From the NCBI GenBank assembly GCA_019359035.1, contig JAHHIC010000084.1, forward strand, positions 228,980 to 292,979: a stretch of 64,000 bases of DNA. Reading direction: 5' to 3'. The notes below the pieces were generated by a model. That model did no database searches. It was not told the DNA's origin and saw only the letters and a list, made by a program, of their open reading frames with translations. The position numbers and the translations under genes are program-made. Positions within the stretch are counted from its first letter, which is position 1. Each line of letters opens with the position of its first letter. Shown one piece after another: positions 1 to 8,288 of the stretch. This DNA is from Scytonematopsis contorta HA4267-MV1 (lineage in GTDB: Bacteria > Cyanobacteriota > Cyanobacteriia > Cyanobacteriales > Nostocaceae).

Positions 1-788
1 GATGTAGTGCGAGCCTCCTCGCTCACTTGCGGTGTACCGATGTAGTGCGAGCCTCCTCGCTCACTTGCGGTGTACCGATGTAATGCGAGCCTCCTCGCTC
101 ACTTGCGGTGTACCGATGTAATGCGAGCCTCCTCGCTCACTTGCGGTGTACCGATGTAATGCGAGCGTCCTCGCTCGCTTGCGGTGTACCAAAGTAGTGC
201 GAGCGTCCTTGCTCGCTTGCAGTGTACCAAAGTAGTGCGAGCGTCCTCGCTCGCTTGCAGTGTACCAAAGTAGTGCGAGCGTCCTTGCTCGCTTGCAGTG
301 TACCAAAGTAGTGCGAGCGTCCTCGCTCGCTTGCGGTGTACCGATGTAATGCGAGCGTCCTCGCTCGCTTGCGGTGTACCGATGTAGTGCGAGCGTCCTC
401 GCTCGCTTGCGGTGTACCGATGTAGTGCGAGCGTCCTCGCTCGCTTGCGGTGTACCGATGTAGTGCGAGCGTCATCGCTCGCTTGCAGTGTACCGATGTA
501 GTGCGAGCGTCCTTGCTCGCTTGCGGTGTACCAAAGTAGTGCGAGCGTCCTTGCTCGCTTGCGGTGTACCAAAGTAGTGCGAGCGAGGACGCTCGCTTGC
601 GGTGTACCGATGTAATGCGAGCGTCCTCGCTCGCTTGCGGTGTACCGATGTAATGCGAGCGTCCTCGCTCGCTTGCGGTGTACCGATGTAGTGTGAGCCT
701 CCTCGCTCGCTTGCGGTGTACCGATGTCGTGCGAGCGTCCTCACTCGCTTGCGGTGTACCGATGTAGTGCGAGCGTCCTCGCTCGCTT
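1..788. repeat. 38-bp tandem repeat array, about 21 units
   Basis: Units start at 1, 39, 77 and so on in exact 38-bp register, giving 20 complete units and a partial one from 761. Each unit carries an 18-bp hairpin such as GCGAGCGTCCTCGCTCGC (7-bp stem, TCCT loop) followed by a conserved TTGCGGTGTACC-like tail. Two unit classes alternate: those beginning GATGTA and those beginning AAAGTA. Because 38 is not a multiple of three, open reading frames appear in all minus-strand frames; these are artefacts of the repeat. The array touches the window edge and may extend further. No gene is visible between it and position 1051. Confidence 0.95.
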
Positions 789-1051
789 GTAATGTCGTGG
801 CGTCCCCCTCACTCGCACTACGATACATATAACTTTTGATAAATTTACATATTTGGGATGCTGCCATTAGAACTGCATAAACCGAAAAAAGTTACCCCTA
901 TTTATAGCTATGAGATAGAGACGAGAAGTCCCCGTTCATCTTTATAATTTTTTAATGTTGTAATGTACTGAACCGTTTCCGGAAAAAATAGTTTATAAAC
1001 TGATGTTATTACCGTACAGTCGCAAAAAACCATACATATGAGGTGAGAATT

Positions 1052-1219
1052 ATGACAACTACAGTTACCAAGCCCAGCAAGCAAGAAACAAAATCCCCCA
1101 AGAAAAAACAAAGGTCAGTCAGTCCTACCAATATCGGCAGTCCAAGAACACCGCTTCGTCCCCAAGCGAAGAAAAAACAGGATTCCGAGCAACTATCCGA
1201 CTGGTCGCACGCAAGTTAA
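1052..1219 (+). CDS. Small basic hypothetical protein (55 aa)
   Basis: A 55-residue reading frame starts at an ATG preceded by AGGTGAG at 1041-1047, a plausible ribosome binding site. The peptide is rich in Lys, Pro, Ser, Thr and Gln, with two KKK clusters and a PRTPLRP segment, and ends SDWSHAS. There is no membrane segment and no domain I recognise. It is followed after 52 bases by the Ap4A phosphorylase gene on the same strand, so co-transcription is possible. The composition suggests a disordered, possibly nucleic-acid-binding peptide, which is inference only. A longer frame on the opposite strand (908-1111) looks like a shadow. Reality of the gene is moderately supported by the binding site and codon pattern. 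Confidence 0.45.
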   Translation: MTTTVTKPSKQETKSPKKKQRSVSPTNIGSPRTPLRPQAKKKQDSEQLSDWSHAS

Positions 1220-1271
1220 TTGTGTTTTCCAAATAACGCAACTAGCATCTAACCTGGTACAATATTTTTTC

Positions 1272-2237
1272 ATGTCAGATGAAAAAACAACCGTATCAAC
1301 TAATCAAATCTTGCTCCAACCCGGCACTTTGTGGAACCGTGTCAAAGAAGTGACCCAGCACGCTATGGAATGCGGTGCATTGGTGTCGATACCCACAGAC
1401 TATGAGTTTGTTGAACAAAACGGCGTTAATTTTTTGGTGCGAATTTTAGCTAATCTGGTTCGCAAAGACGAAGCCAAAAAAAAACAAGAGAAGCAAAGCG
1501 CTACAATAGGAAAGGATTTCAACCCATTTCTACCTTACGAGCAAGACTTGTGGGTCGCGGACATTACCCCAACCCATGCGTGTATTTTGAATAAATTCAA
1601 CGTTGTTGACTATCACTTGCTCATCATTACTCGCGAGTTTGAAGAACAAGAGAGCCTACTTACCCTGGAAGACTTTACCGCCATGTGGGTATGTTTGGCG
1701 GAATTTGATGGGTTAGCATTCTACAATGGTGGAAAAATAGCGGGTGCTAGTCAACGACATAAACACTTACAAGTTATACCCCAAGCACTGACCTCTACAG
1801 TAGTGCAATTACCTATTCAAACTTTGTTAGGTGAAGTAAAGTTATCAGATGTTAGTCCCTCAATAGATTCAATAGGCACAATACCTGGATTTCCATTTGT
1901 TAACTCTTTTACGTGGCTAAATCCGTCACATACATCTGAAATTATCTTTGAGCAGTATAATAATTTACTTAAATCAGTTAATATAAAAGCAGACAAAGAC
2001 AATAAACAATCTGCTTCTTACAACCTTTTGGCAACAAGGGAATGGATGTTGTTGATACCACGTCAGCACGAAAGCTTTGAATCTATCTCCATAAATTCGC
2101 TAGGATTCGCAGGTAGCCTATTTGTAAAAAATGAGGGGCAAATGCAAATTCTTAAACAAAACGGACCGATGAATTTACTTAAAAATGTCGCCTTTCCTAA
2201 ATTGGTAGAGCAACCTGGTAAATACTTAATTCCATGA
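1272..2237 (+). CDS. Ap4A phosphorylase / ATP adenylyltransferase (HIT superfamily)
   Basis: This 321-residue protein resembles the Apa1/Apa2 family, which splits diadenosine tetraphosphate with phosphate to give ATP and ADP. The key feature is the RHKHLQVIP segment at about residues 162-170, the H-x-H-x-Q variant of the HIT motif in which His165 would be the nucleotidylated residue. The N-terminal half has the family pattern LWNRV (20-24) and NPFLPYEQDLWVADI (84-98). The C-terminal region contains the typical REWMLLIPR segment. Length matches the usual roughly 300-330 residues. The start ATG lies 52 bases after the small ORF and has no strong ribosome binding site. The gene converges on the SDR gene with an 11-base gap. 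Likely role: clearing stress dinucleotides in the cytoplasm. Confidence 0.85.
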   Translation: MSDEKTTVSTNQILLQPGTLWNRVKEVTQHAMECGALVSIPTDYEFVEQNGVNFLVRILANLVRKDEAKKKQEKQSATIGKDFNPFLPYEQDLWVADITPTHACILNKFNVVDYHLLIITREFEEQESLLTLEDFTAMWVCLAEFDGLAFYNGGKIAGASQRHKHLQVIPQALTSTVVQLPIQTLLGEVKLSDVSPSIDSIGTIPGFPFVNSFTWLNPSHTSEIIFEQYNNLLKSVNIKADKDNKQSASYNLLATREWMLLIPRQHESFESISINSLGFAGSLFVKNEGQMQILKQNGPMNLLKNVAFPKLVEQPGKYLIP

Positions 2238-2248
2238 CGAAAATAATA

Positions 2249-3031
2249 CTAAGCGGCTGTATAACCCCCATCAATAACTAACTCTGTCCCGGTAACAAAC
2301 CTGGACTCGTCGGAAGCTAAGTACAAAATTCCATAAGCAACATCCTCAGGTTCTCCCATATGTCCCAAAGGGTGTAATCGGTCGAGAATTTTTCTTCCTT
2401 TTTCAAGATATTCTTTACCACCAAAAAGTTCTTCTATCATCGGTGTTCTAATAAAACCAGGATGAACTGAATTAACACGAATATTATTGGGTGCGTAAAT
2501 CAAAGCATCTGTTTTGCTCATTATACGTACAGCACCTTTTGACGCATGATAAGCAGGAACGCTAGTCGAACCCACCAACCCATAAACAGCAGATATATTA
2601 ACAATACTACCGCTATTTGCATTTAACATAAAAGCGACCGCATGTTTAGTACAGAGAAAAACTCCATCTACATTGATTGACATTACCGCATTCCATTCTT
2701 CCTGGGTAATTTTATGAGTAGGTTTGTTAACACCAGATATTCCTGCATTATTTACCAAAACATCTATCTTTCCCCACTTTTTATAAATATTAGCAAATAC
2801 CCGCTCCACCTCAGCTTCAACGGAAACATTCAACTTCCAAAATTCTGCTTCTCCACCACTATTACGTATTTCTTCTACCAGTGCTTTACCCGTTTCAATA
2901 CGAACATCCGTGACTGCTACTTTTGCTCCCTCATTTGCTAATAACAAACTTGCCGCTCTACCAATTCCTAAAGCTCCACCAGTAACAATCACAACTTTAT
3001 CTTTGACTCTGTTCATCTCTTTCCTCTTCAA
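2249..3031 (-). CDS. Short-chain dehydrogenase/reductase (SDR)
   Basis: A classical SDR of about 260 residues. Visible are the Rossmann glycine motif TGGALGIG (17-24), the NNAG motif (94-97), catalytic Ser147 in NISAVYG, and the YHASK pair Tyr161/Lys165. A C-terminal FVTGTELVIDGGYTAA is typical of the NAD(P)-dependent oxidoreductase/FabG-like group. Asp42 (TDVR), just after the second beta strand, favours NAD over NADP by family rule. The substrate cannot be told from sequence. A start at Met6 (MNRVKDK) is also possible and closer to family norms. The gene is convergent with the Ap4A phosphorylase gene and not in an obvious operon. Confidence 0.85.
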   Translation of the reverse strand: MKRKEMNRVKDKVVIVTGGALGIGRAASLLLANEGAKVAVTDVRIETGKALVEEIRNSGGEAEFWKLNVSVEAEVERVFANIYKKWGKIDVLVNNAGISGVNKPTHKITQEEWNAVMSINVDGVFLCTKHAVAFMLNANSGSIVNISAVYGLVGSTSVPAYHASKGAVRIMSKTDALIYAPNNIRVNSVHPGFIRTPMIEELFGGKEYLEKGRKILDRLHPLGHMGEPEDVAYGILYLASDESRFVTGTELVIDGGYTAA

Positions 3032-3424
3032 AACTACGCCGGAATATAACTTAGATAACCCAGAAGATAACTAACTTAGATTTAAAAAAGGTGACTGCAA
3101 AATATTAGACGATGAAGAGTAAAACTTTTGTGGCATTATATCCAGATTTGTAGAAAAAAATAATAATCAATCAACCTCAACCAAATAGACACAGTAGCCT
3201 CGCCTCATCCCAAAAACATGATGTATATAAACTAACTAATTACTGGGGGAATATTCAGTATATTTGGTGATTTTTATTTGCAAAACATATAGTACAATTG
3301 TCCTAACGAGAAAACTAATTTTGAAACTCTAATCAAATCTAGCGCAATAACCCTATTAGTAGCTTCTGACTAAATGCGGTGGAATTGTTGCGCGTATCCT
3401 TTCCGTTTGTATGAGGTCAGAACG
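3032..3424. other. Intergenic region, no gene seen
   Basis: This AT-rich stretch separates the divergently transcribed SDR gene and the unknown gene at 3425. I see no RNA gene, repeat or long open frame. It presumably holds promoters for both flanking genes, but no convincing -35/-10 pair was singled out. Confidence 0.4.
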
Positions 3425-4054
3425 ATGGTAACACAGGTAAATGGCAGAATTAAAGACCGAATTGACTCCAAAACAGTTAGAAAATCGATTTTAGAAGACG
3501 AAAGAGCATCTTACGATAATAAAAATGCTGGCTTTCAATCACTAGCGAACGCCACAATAAAAATATTGAATCATGCATTTTGGTTAGCAAATCAGAAAAA
3601 GACGCATTTTGCTGAGTACAAAAAGCAACTTGCGAAGTACGGCTGGAAAGGAGAGGAAAAAAGATACCTCAAGATAGCAAAAGTATTTGAGAAATTTTCT
3701 CCTCAAGATTTGTCACAAATTGAGCCAGCAACAATATTTTTGTTAGCGAACGAAAGTAAAAAGTACCAAGCAGTTTTTGAACAATTACTAGATTTACCTG
3801 AAATAACTCAGAACCGATTGCGAGAATTAATCCAGGAGCAGCAAAAAACCAAACAACCTAAACCAGAAAAACCTAGTATTTGGAGAAGAACTTCTAACGG
3901 GAGACGCTATTGTCAGATTCCACCCATCCACGAAGAAGATGAACGAACGGGGATAACCCTACAAAAAATGATGGATGAAGAAGGATTGACCGCACAACAA
4001 ATTGTCGCAGAAGCCATAGCATTGCGACAAGCACTAAAGCAAGCAGCCTCATAA
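3425..4054 (+). CDS. Hypothetical protein (209 aa), helical, basic
   Basis: I do not recognise this family. The frame is open from 3374, but the ATG at 3425 (MVTQVNGRIKDRID) has AGGTC a few bases upstream and removes a Cys-rich N-terminus that looks artefactual. The protein is hydrophilic and strongly helical. A middle block (about 60-125) with HFAEYKKQLAKYGW and IAKVFEKFS is followed by a charged Lys/Gln/Pro linker near 130-145. A C-terminal segment (ERTGITLQKMMDEEGLTAQ) resembles a small helix-turn-helix-like or ribbon-helix-helix-like tail, by inference. No signal peptide or membrane segment is present. It is followed by a strong hairpin at 4084-4115. A plasmid- or DNA-associated role is possible but unproven. 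Confidence 0.6.
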   Translation: MVTQVNGRIKDRIDSKTVRKSILEDERASYDNKNAGFQSLANATIKILNHAFWLANQKKTHFAEYKKQLAKYGWKGEEKRYLKIAKVFEKFSPQDLSQIEPATIFLLANESKKYQAVFEQLLDLPEITQNRLRELIQEQQKTKQPKPEKPSIWRRTSNGRRYCQIPPIHEEDERTGITLQKMMDEEGLTAQQIVAEAIALRQALKQAAS

Positions 4055-4083
4055 AACAGGGTTCAAAAAAAACAATCACCAAA

Positions 4084-4115
4084 ATATAAAGACCGTACAC
4101 ATACGGTCTTTATAT
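4084..4115. terminator. Hairpin between convergent genes, probable bidirectional terminator
   Basis: Perfect 14-bp arms ATATAAAGACCGTA (4084-4097) and TACGGTCTTTATAT (4102-4115) enclose a CACA loop. The hairpin lies 30 bases after the stop of the 209-aa protein and 62 bases beyond the stop of the minus-strand methyltransferase. The AT-rich outer stem gives U-rich tails on both strands. Confidence 0.7.
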
Positions 4116-4177
4116 CTAAGGAACTTCCAAAAAATAAATTACTTAATAAGGGTACACCATCTGCTTTGTCGAACCGG

Positions 4178-5200
4178 TTAAATAACCTCAATTATATTCA
4201 TTGATAAAGTACCTGTAGGTATAATGTTTTTTATGGTAAAACCAGATGAGTCAAGCAGAGTATTCCACTCTTTCAAAGTGCGGACACGCCCAGAAGTTTC
4301 TTGAAGCATTATCATGTCTGTATATTGTGCAAAAGTTTGCTCATTAGATACATCCGCAAAAGGTTCAATAATTAATAAAGAGCCGTTATTACTCATACTC
4401 GCACGACAATTTTTCAAAATGGTAATGCAATCTTCATTTGACCAATCCATAAGCACATAAGAAATTATATATAAATCACCACCAGATGGTACACTTTTTA
4501 GAAAGTCACCATCTACTAGCTTGCAGCGATTTACTATTTCTTTATTTGCAATAAAATTTTGCGCTTCTTGAATAACATTAAGTTGGTCGAAGAGAATTCC
4601 ATTTACTGTTTTGTTAGCCTCTAGAATTGCAATTAGCAAATCTCCCATACCTCCCCCAACGTCTACAACTAAGTTAGCTGTTTGAAAATTGTAGGCATTT
4701 ACGACAGCATTAGGTAGGGATGATGACCAAGATTTCATCGCTTTGTTAAAAGCAATGGCATACTCTGGTTTTTCATTAAATACTTCATAAACTGTTTTTT
4801 GGTAAACATGTTCGTATGCACTTAAACCTGTTGCAATCACTTTCTCAAAAGATTGCGATAGTTCCCATCGCCAAGGTTCTGCATTAAAAAGAATCCAATC
4901 ACGCGGAGAACTGGGGGCATCTGTTCGTAATACATCACTCAAAGGTGTAAGTGCAAAGCGCTCTTGTTCATCAATGGCAAATATATTCAAACTTGCTAAA
5001 TAACGGAGTAATCGACCAAGTGACAGTGCGTGTGAACCTGTTAATTCCGCTAATTCTTCAGCAGTCTTTGGATTATCTACTAATAAATCGGGAACATTGA
5101 GTTTGATAATTGTACAAACTGCTTTTGACAAGATTTGCCCCAGGCTAATTTGAAGCATAATTGATTGGGACGAAATTTTATTTTGCGGAGTGGATAACAT
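4178..5200 (-). CDS. Class I SAM-dependent O-methyltransferase (COMT/ASMT-like), altered catalytic site
   Basis: The 340-residue protein has the architecture of plant-type O-methyltransferases. An N-terminal winged-helix dimerisation domain (about 15-95, with TAEELAELTG and the LGRLLRYLAS helix) precedes a Rossmann SAM domain (VDVGGGMGD, 179-187; DGDF, 230-233). The segment normally reading HDW, whose His is the catalytic base, reads LMDWSNEDC here, with Met251 in place of His. The glutamate expected in the later RT motif is Val306 (GRVRT). The transferase fold and SAM site look intact, so the protein may use another mechanism or substrate. The start chosen is the ATG before LSTPQNK; a GTG 17 codons upstream is in frame but adds an unlikely hydrophobic leader. 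No biosynthetic neighbours are obvious. Confidence 0.75.
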   Translation of the reverse strand: MLSTPQNKISSQSIMLQISLGQILSKAVCTIIKLNVPDLLVDNPKTAEELAELTGSHALSLGRLLRYLASLNIFAIDEQERFALTPLSDVLRTDAPSSPRDWILFNAEPWRWELSQSFEKVIATGLSAYEHVYQKTVYEVFNEKPEYAIAFNKAMKSWSSSLPNAVVNAYNFQTANLVVDVGGGMGDLLIAILEANKTVNGILFDQLNVIQEAQNFIANKEIVNRCKLVDGDFLKSVPSGGDLYIISYVLMDWSNEDCITILKNCRASMSNNGSLLIIEPFADVSNEQTFAQYTDMIMLQETSGRVRTLKEWNTLLDSSGFTIKNIIPTGTLSMNIIEVI

Positions 5201-5451
5201 ATTTTTTACTTGGAGAATAACAACAATAATTAATGAAACATAACTTAGCACACCTGAACTCTCAACAGTATTTACCCTAGTATTTCTGCTTGCCGCTAAG
5301 ATTTTTGCGTATTTATAGCAGTCTAAAAAAATAGCAGGCTCGGCACAATTGTTATATTCCAGTAATGTAAGTCATGTTTTAATTGGAAATCTCTAAATAA
5401 AAAACAATCAGTTGAATTAGCAGACCTTATATATACGTTTCCTCATCTAAA

Positions 5452-6555
5452 TCAATAACTATTAGCTATTATCTCTTGGCAATTTTGCAGATATTTTTCG
5501 ACCTCTGAATGATGAGGAAAAAGCTGTTTTACTAACTGAAATTTTTGTAATGCTTGTCTATATTCTCCTTGGCTATAAAGTTCCAGACCTTCACTGTATT
5601 GCTGTTTCACAAAACCTTGCTCATTACGAATACTTGCTTTAGCCAGAAATTCTTGAATAGTATTACTTGTAAAAATAAAAGTAAAATCATCGTTGGGTCC
5701 AAAAGTAACTATACCAATCACTTCTCCTTGCTGATTGAGTACTGGTCCACCAGAGTTACCAGGAGGTACTGGGCCAAGAATTTGGAAAAGTGGTATACCA
5801 TCTTTAGTTGCTTTTTTCGCTGATACTGAACCAGCAGTAAAAGTTGCTTCATAAGAGGATTTATCATCCAATTGAGGAAGTTCATTAACTATTCCTGGAT
5901 ATCCAACTACTACCACTGAATCCATCAGTTGTACTTGGTTTGAATTCGCAAGCTTCAAAGCAGGAGCATTTTGAATATTAATTTTGATAATAGAAATATC
6001 TTTACCTTTACCAGCAGGTGCTCCGGAAGTAATATTTTTGAAAGGTATTTTCTCACCATTGGGTAAATAGACTAAGTTAATTGGTTTAATTTCAATCCAT
6101 TTCAACTTTTTTTCTACATCATTGAAATTCTCACCGTCAGCTTTAAGCTTTTTAGCTAGCTTTTCTTGGAATAACTGTTTACACTCGTCTGCGCTCCAGT
6201 CTGTTACATGAGCGTTAGTTGCAAGATAACCATCTCTATGAACAAAAAAGCCAGAACCGTAACCCGATATCCCTTCAAAATCATAAACTTTGCCATTTTT
6301 TGGTAAGTAAACTTTGGCTTTACATCCCAATACAACCTTCACTACTGATGGTTTGACATTTTCTGCTAGCAGGCTAGATTGGGACATTTTTTCAGGAATA
6401 TTCTTAACTGTTTTTGGCTTACGGGAATTTCCTTGTGTTTGTTGCGGTGAAACTTCTAATGCTTGGGATTTTGTAGCAGTGAAGGGGAATAAAACAGTCA
6501 CCAGACTAGAAGTCAACAACAAGTTTAGAAATTTTATTTGCACTTTTGATAACAT
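5452..6555 (-). CDS. Secreted trypsin-like serine protease with C-terminal TPR
   Basis: A signal peptide is clear (LLLTSSLVTVLFPF, then AxA-like SQA near 30-32), so the protein is exported to the periplasm or beyond. The protease domain (about 62-305) has a full triad: His116 in LATNAHV, Asp186 in GKDISII, and Ser268 in PPGNSGGPV. This is the S1C/trypsin-like pattern of HtrA/Deg relatives, but no PDZ domain follows. Instead about 60 C-terminal residues (YSQGEYRQALQKFQLVKQLFP) form a tetratricopeptide-like helix pair, which may bind partners. The combination is seen in cyanobacterial protease families. The gene stands alone between the methyltransferase and a long regulatory gap containing a cruciform repeat. 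Confidence 0.85.
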   Translation of the reverse strand: MLSKVQIKFLNLLLTSSLVTVLFPFTATKSQALEVSPQQTQGNSRKPKTVKNIPEKMSQSSLLAENVKPSVVKVVLGCKAKVYLPKNGKVYDFEGISGYGSGFFVHRDGYLATNAHVTDWSADECKQLFQEKLAKKLKADGENFNDVEKKLKWIEIKPINLVYLPNGEKIPFKNITSGAPAGKGKDISIIKINIQNAPALKLANSNQVQLMDSVVVVGYPGIVNELPQLDDKSSYEATFTAGSVSAKKATKDGIPLFQILGPVPPGNSGGPVLNQQGEVIGIVTFGPNDDFTFIFTSNTIQEFLAKASIRNEQGFVKQQYSEGLELYSQGEYRQALQKFQLVKQLFPHHSEVEKYLQNCQEIIANSY

Positions 6556-6790
6556 AGAATTACCTTTTAACTCAATAATTTTAAACTTAATAATTACTCA
6601 GCTTTCTGATATTTAATACAAAATAATCTGTGGATTTTTATGTAAATCTTGGATTATTGTTGATTTTTGCCCAATTTCTTACAGCCTTACGTAAGTACTT
6701 CAGGATGGCTAAGCGATTTTACGCAAATTCCTAAAATTTTTCTTTAATCAGAGTCGGGAAAGAGTTCACGGAAAACCCAGAACTAAAGTT

Positions 6791-6883
6791 CGGGCTAAAA
6801 GCTTAAACCCGTTGAAACGGGTTAGAAGAATAATTTTAGTAAGAGTTTCAACCCGTTAAAAACGGGTTTGAGCTTTTAGCCCG
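6791..6883. repeat. 93-bp cruciform-forming inverted repeat
   Basis: Outer arms of 23 bp (6791-6813 and 6861-6883) pair with a single mismatch. Between and overlapping them are two smaller perfect hairpins, CCCGTTGAAACGGG (6808-6821) and AACCCGTTAAAAACGGGTT (6850-6868). The layout suggests a small palindromic mobile element (REP or MITE-like). It lies in the 437-base gap between the divergent protease and aminotransferase genes. Confidence 0.75.
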
Positions 6884-6992
6884 TTCGCGCCAGCGTCCGC
6901 TTCGGATATTTTAATTCAAGGCTTATTTCGTACCATTACCGACTTAAGATTTACTTTATGGACTTACCGCAATAAATCTGGGGTGAAGAATA

Positions 6993-8141
6993 ATGACCCA
7001 AACATTTTCAATTCAAGAAAGCCAAAAACTACAACTAGAACCTTTAAAAATCCCACAAAGGCTACTGCTGGGGCCTGGTCCTTCCAATGCTCATCCAGAC
7101 GTTCTCCAAGCGATGAATACCCCTCCCGTTGGACATCTTGACCCTGCTTTTTTGGCTCTGATGGACGAAATTCAAGCTCTGCTGCGCTACGTATGGCAAA
7201 CAGAAAACCAACTAACTATAGCTGTTTCCGGTACTGGTACAGCAGCAATGGAAGCCGCAGTAGCCAATGTCACCGAACCTGGGGATGTAGTTTTAGTTGG
7301 TGTTGCTGGATACTTCGGTAATCGCCTTGTAGATATGGCTGGTCGTTATGGAGCCGATGTGCGAACTATTACCAAACCTTGGGGACAAGTATTTAAATTA
7401 GAAGAACTAAGAAATGCTTTATCAACTCATCGTCCAGCGATTTTGGCTTTAGTTCATGCCGAAACATCTACAGGAGCGCGTCAACCTTTGGAAGGAGTGG
7501 GTGAACTTTGTCGCGAATTTGGCTGTTTATTGTTGGTAGATACAGTGACTAGTTTGGGTGGCGTACCTATTTTTCTTGATGAATGGGGAGTAGATATTGC
7601 CTATAGCTGTAGTCAAAAAGGTTTAGCTTGTCCCCCTGGAGCTTCACCATTTACTATAAGTTCTCGTGCGCTAGAAAAAGTTACGCGACGTAAAAATAAA
7701 GTAGAAAATTGGTATTTGGATATGACGCTATTGGGTAAATATTGGGGTAGCGAGCGCGTTTATCATCATACCGCACCAATAAATATGTATTATGCTTTGA
7801 GAGAATCGCTGCGGTTAATTTCCGAAGAAGGACTAGCTAATTGTTGGCAGCGTCATCAAAAAAATGTTGAATATCTTTGGAATTCATTGGAAGATATAGG
7901 ACTTAGTTTACATGTCGAGCGAGAGTACCGTTTACCTACACTCACAACAGTTTGTATCCCATCCGGAGTAGATGGTAAAGCAATTGCGCGACAATTATTA
8001 ATAGAACACGGTGTTGAAATCGGGGGAGGACTTGGGGAGCTAGCAGGTAAAGTTTGGCGTGTTGGGTTAATGGGTTTTAATAGCCGTAAAGAAAATGTCG
8101 ATACACTTATAGAAGTATTACGTAAAGTTTTACCCAATTAA
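6993..8141 (+). CDS. Alanine/serine-glyoxylate aminotransferase family protein (class V, PLP)
   Basis: The 382-residue protein is a fold-type I, class V aminotransferase. Visible landmarks are LLGPGPSNAHPDVLQAM near the N-terminus, the HAETSTGARQPLEGV substrate/phosphate segment, LLVDTVTSLGG with the cofactor-binding Asp, and SCSQKGLACPPG, whose Lys forms the Schiff base with pyridoxal phosphate. It most resembles alanine- or serine-glyoxylate aminotransferases, which act in photorespiratory glyoxylate disposal; cyanobacterial members are also annotated as a soluble hydrogenase small subunit. The exact donor cannot be told. The start ATG follows GGGGTGAAGAATA, giving a fair ribosome binding site. 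The gene is monocistronic and ends before a GC-rich hairpin. Confidence 0.85.
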   Translation: MTQTFSIQESQKLQLEPLKIPQRLLLGPGPSNAHPDVLQAMNTPPVGHLDPAFLALMDEIQALLRYVWQTENQLTIAVSGTGTAAMEAAVANVTEPGDVVLVGVAGYFGNRLVDMAGRYGADVRTITKPWGQVFKLEELRNALSTHRPAILALVHAETSTGARQPLEGVGELCREFGCLLLVDTVTSLGGVPIFLDEWGVDIAYSCSQKGLACPPGASPFTISSRALEKVTRRKNKVENWYLDMTLLGKYWGSERVYHHTAPINMYYALRESLRLISEEGLANCWQRHQKNVEYLWNSLEDIGLSLHVEREYRLPTLTTVCIPSGVDGKAIARQLLIEHGVEIGGGLGELAGKVWRVGLMGFNSRKENVDTLIEVLRKVLPN

Positions 8142-8181
8142 TTTTCCAGCACACAAATACTAACTTGAATCATCTATTGTG

Positions 8182-8262
8182 GGGTGGGCATCTTGCCCGC
8201 CCTAGTAACTATCCCTGGTCAACATCCCTGGTCAACATCCCTGGTCAACATCCCTGGTAACC
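8182..8262. repeat. GC-rich hairpin followed by four 13-bp tandem repeats
   Basis: GGGTGGGCA (8182-8190) and TGCCCGCCC (8194-8202) pair around TCT with one G-T wobble; it may terminate the aminotransferase transcript, although no U-run follows. Directly after, ATCCCTGGTCAAC is repeated at 8211, 8224, 8237 and 8250, the last copy diverging. Both elements sit in the convergent gap between the aminotransferase and Nudix genes. Confidence 0.7.
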
Positions 8263-8288
8263 ATGTTACTAAAAATACAAATCGCCAA

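Noticed and set aside
1..788. Possible CRISPR array
   Set aside because: The whole 38-bp unit repeats without unique spacers, so it is a simple tandem array. No cas gene is present.
61..867. Several open frames on the minus strand through the first array
   Set aside because: They are generated by the 38-bp repeat, which is open in all three frames because its length is not a multiple of three; the products are pure repeats without a start context.
908..1111. 67-aa minus-strand frame
   Set aside because: It overlaps the better supported small plus-strand gene at 1052-1219 and has no ribosome binding site.
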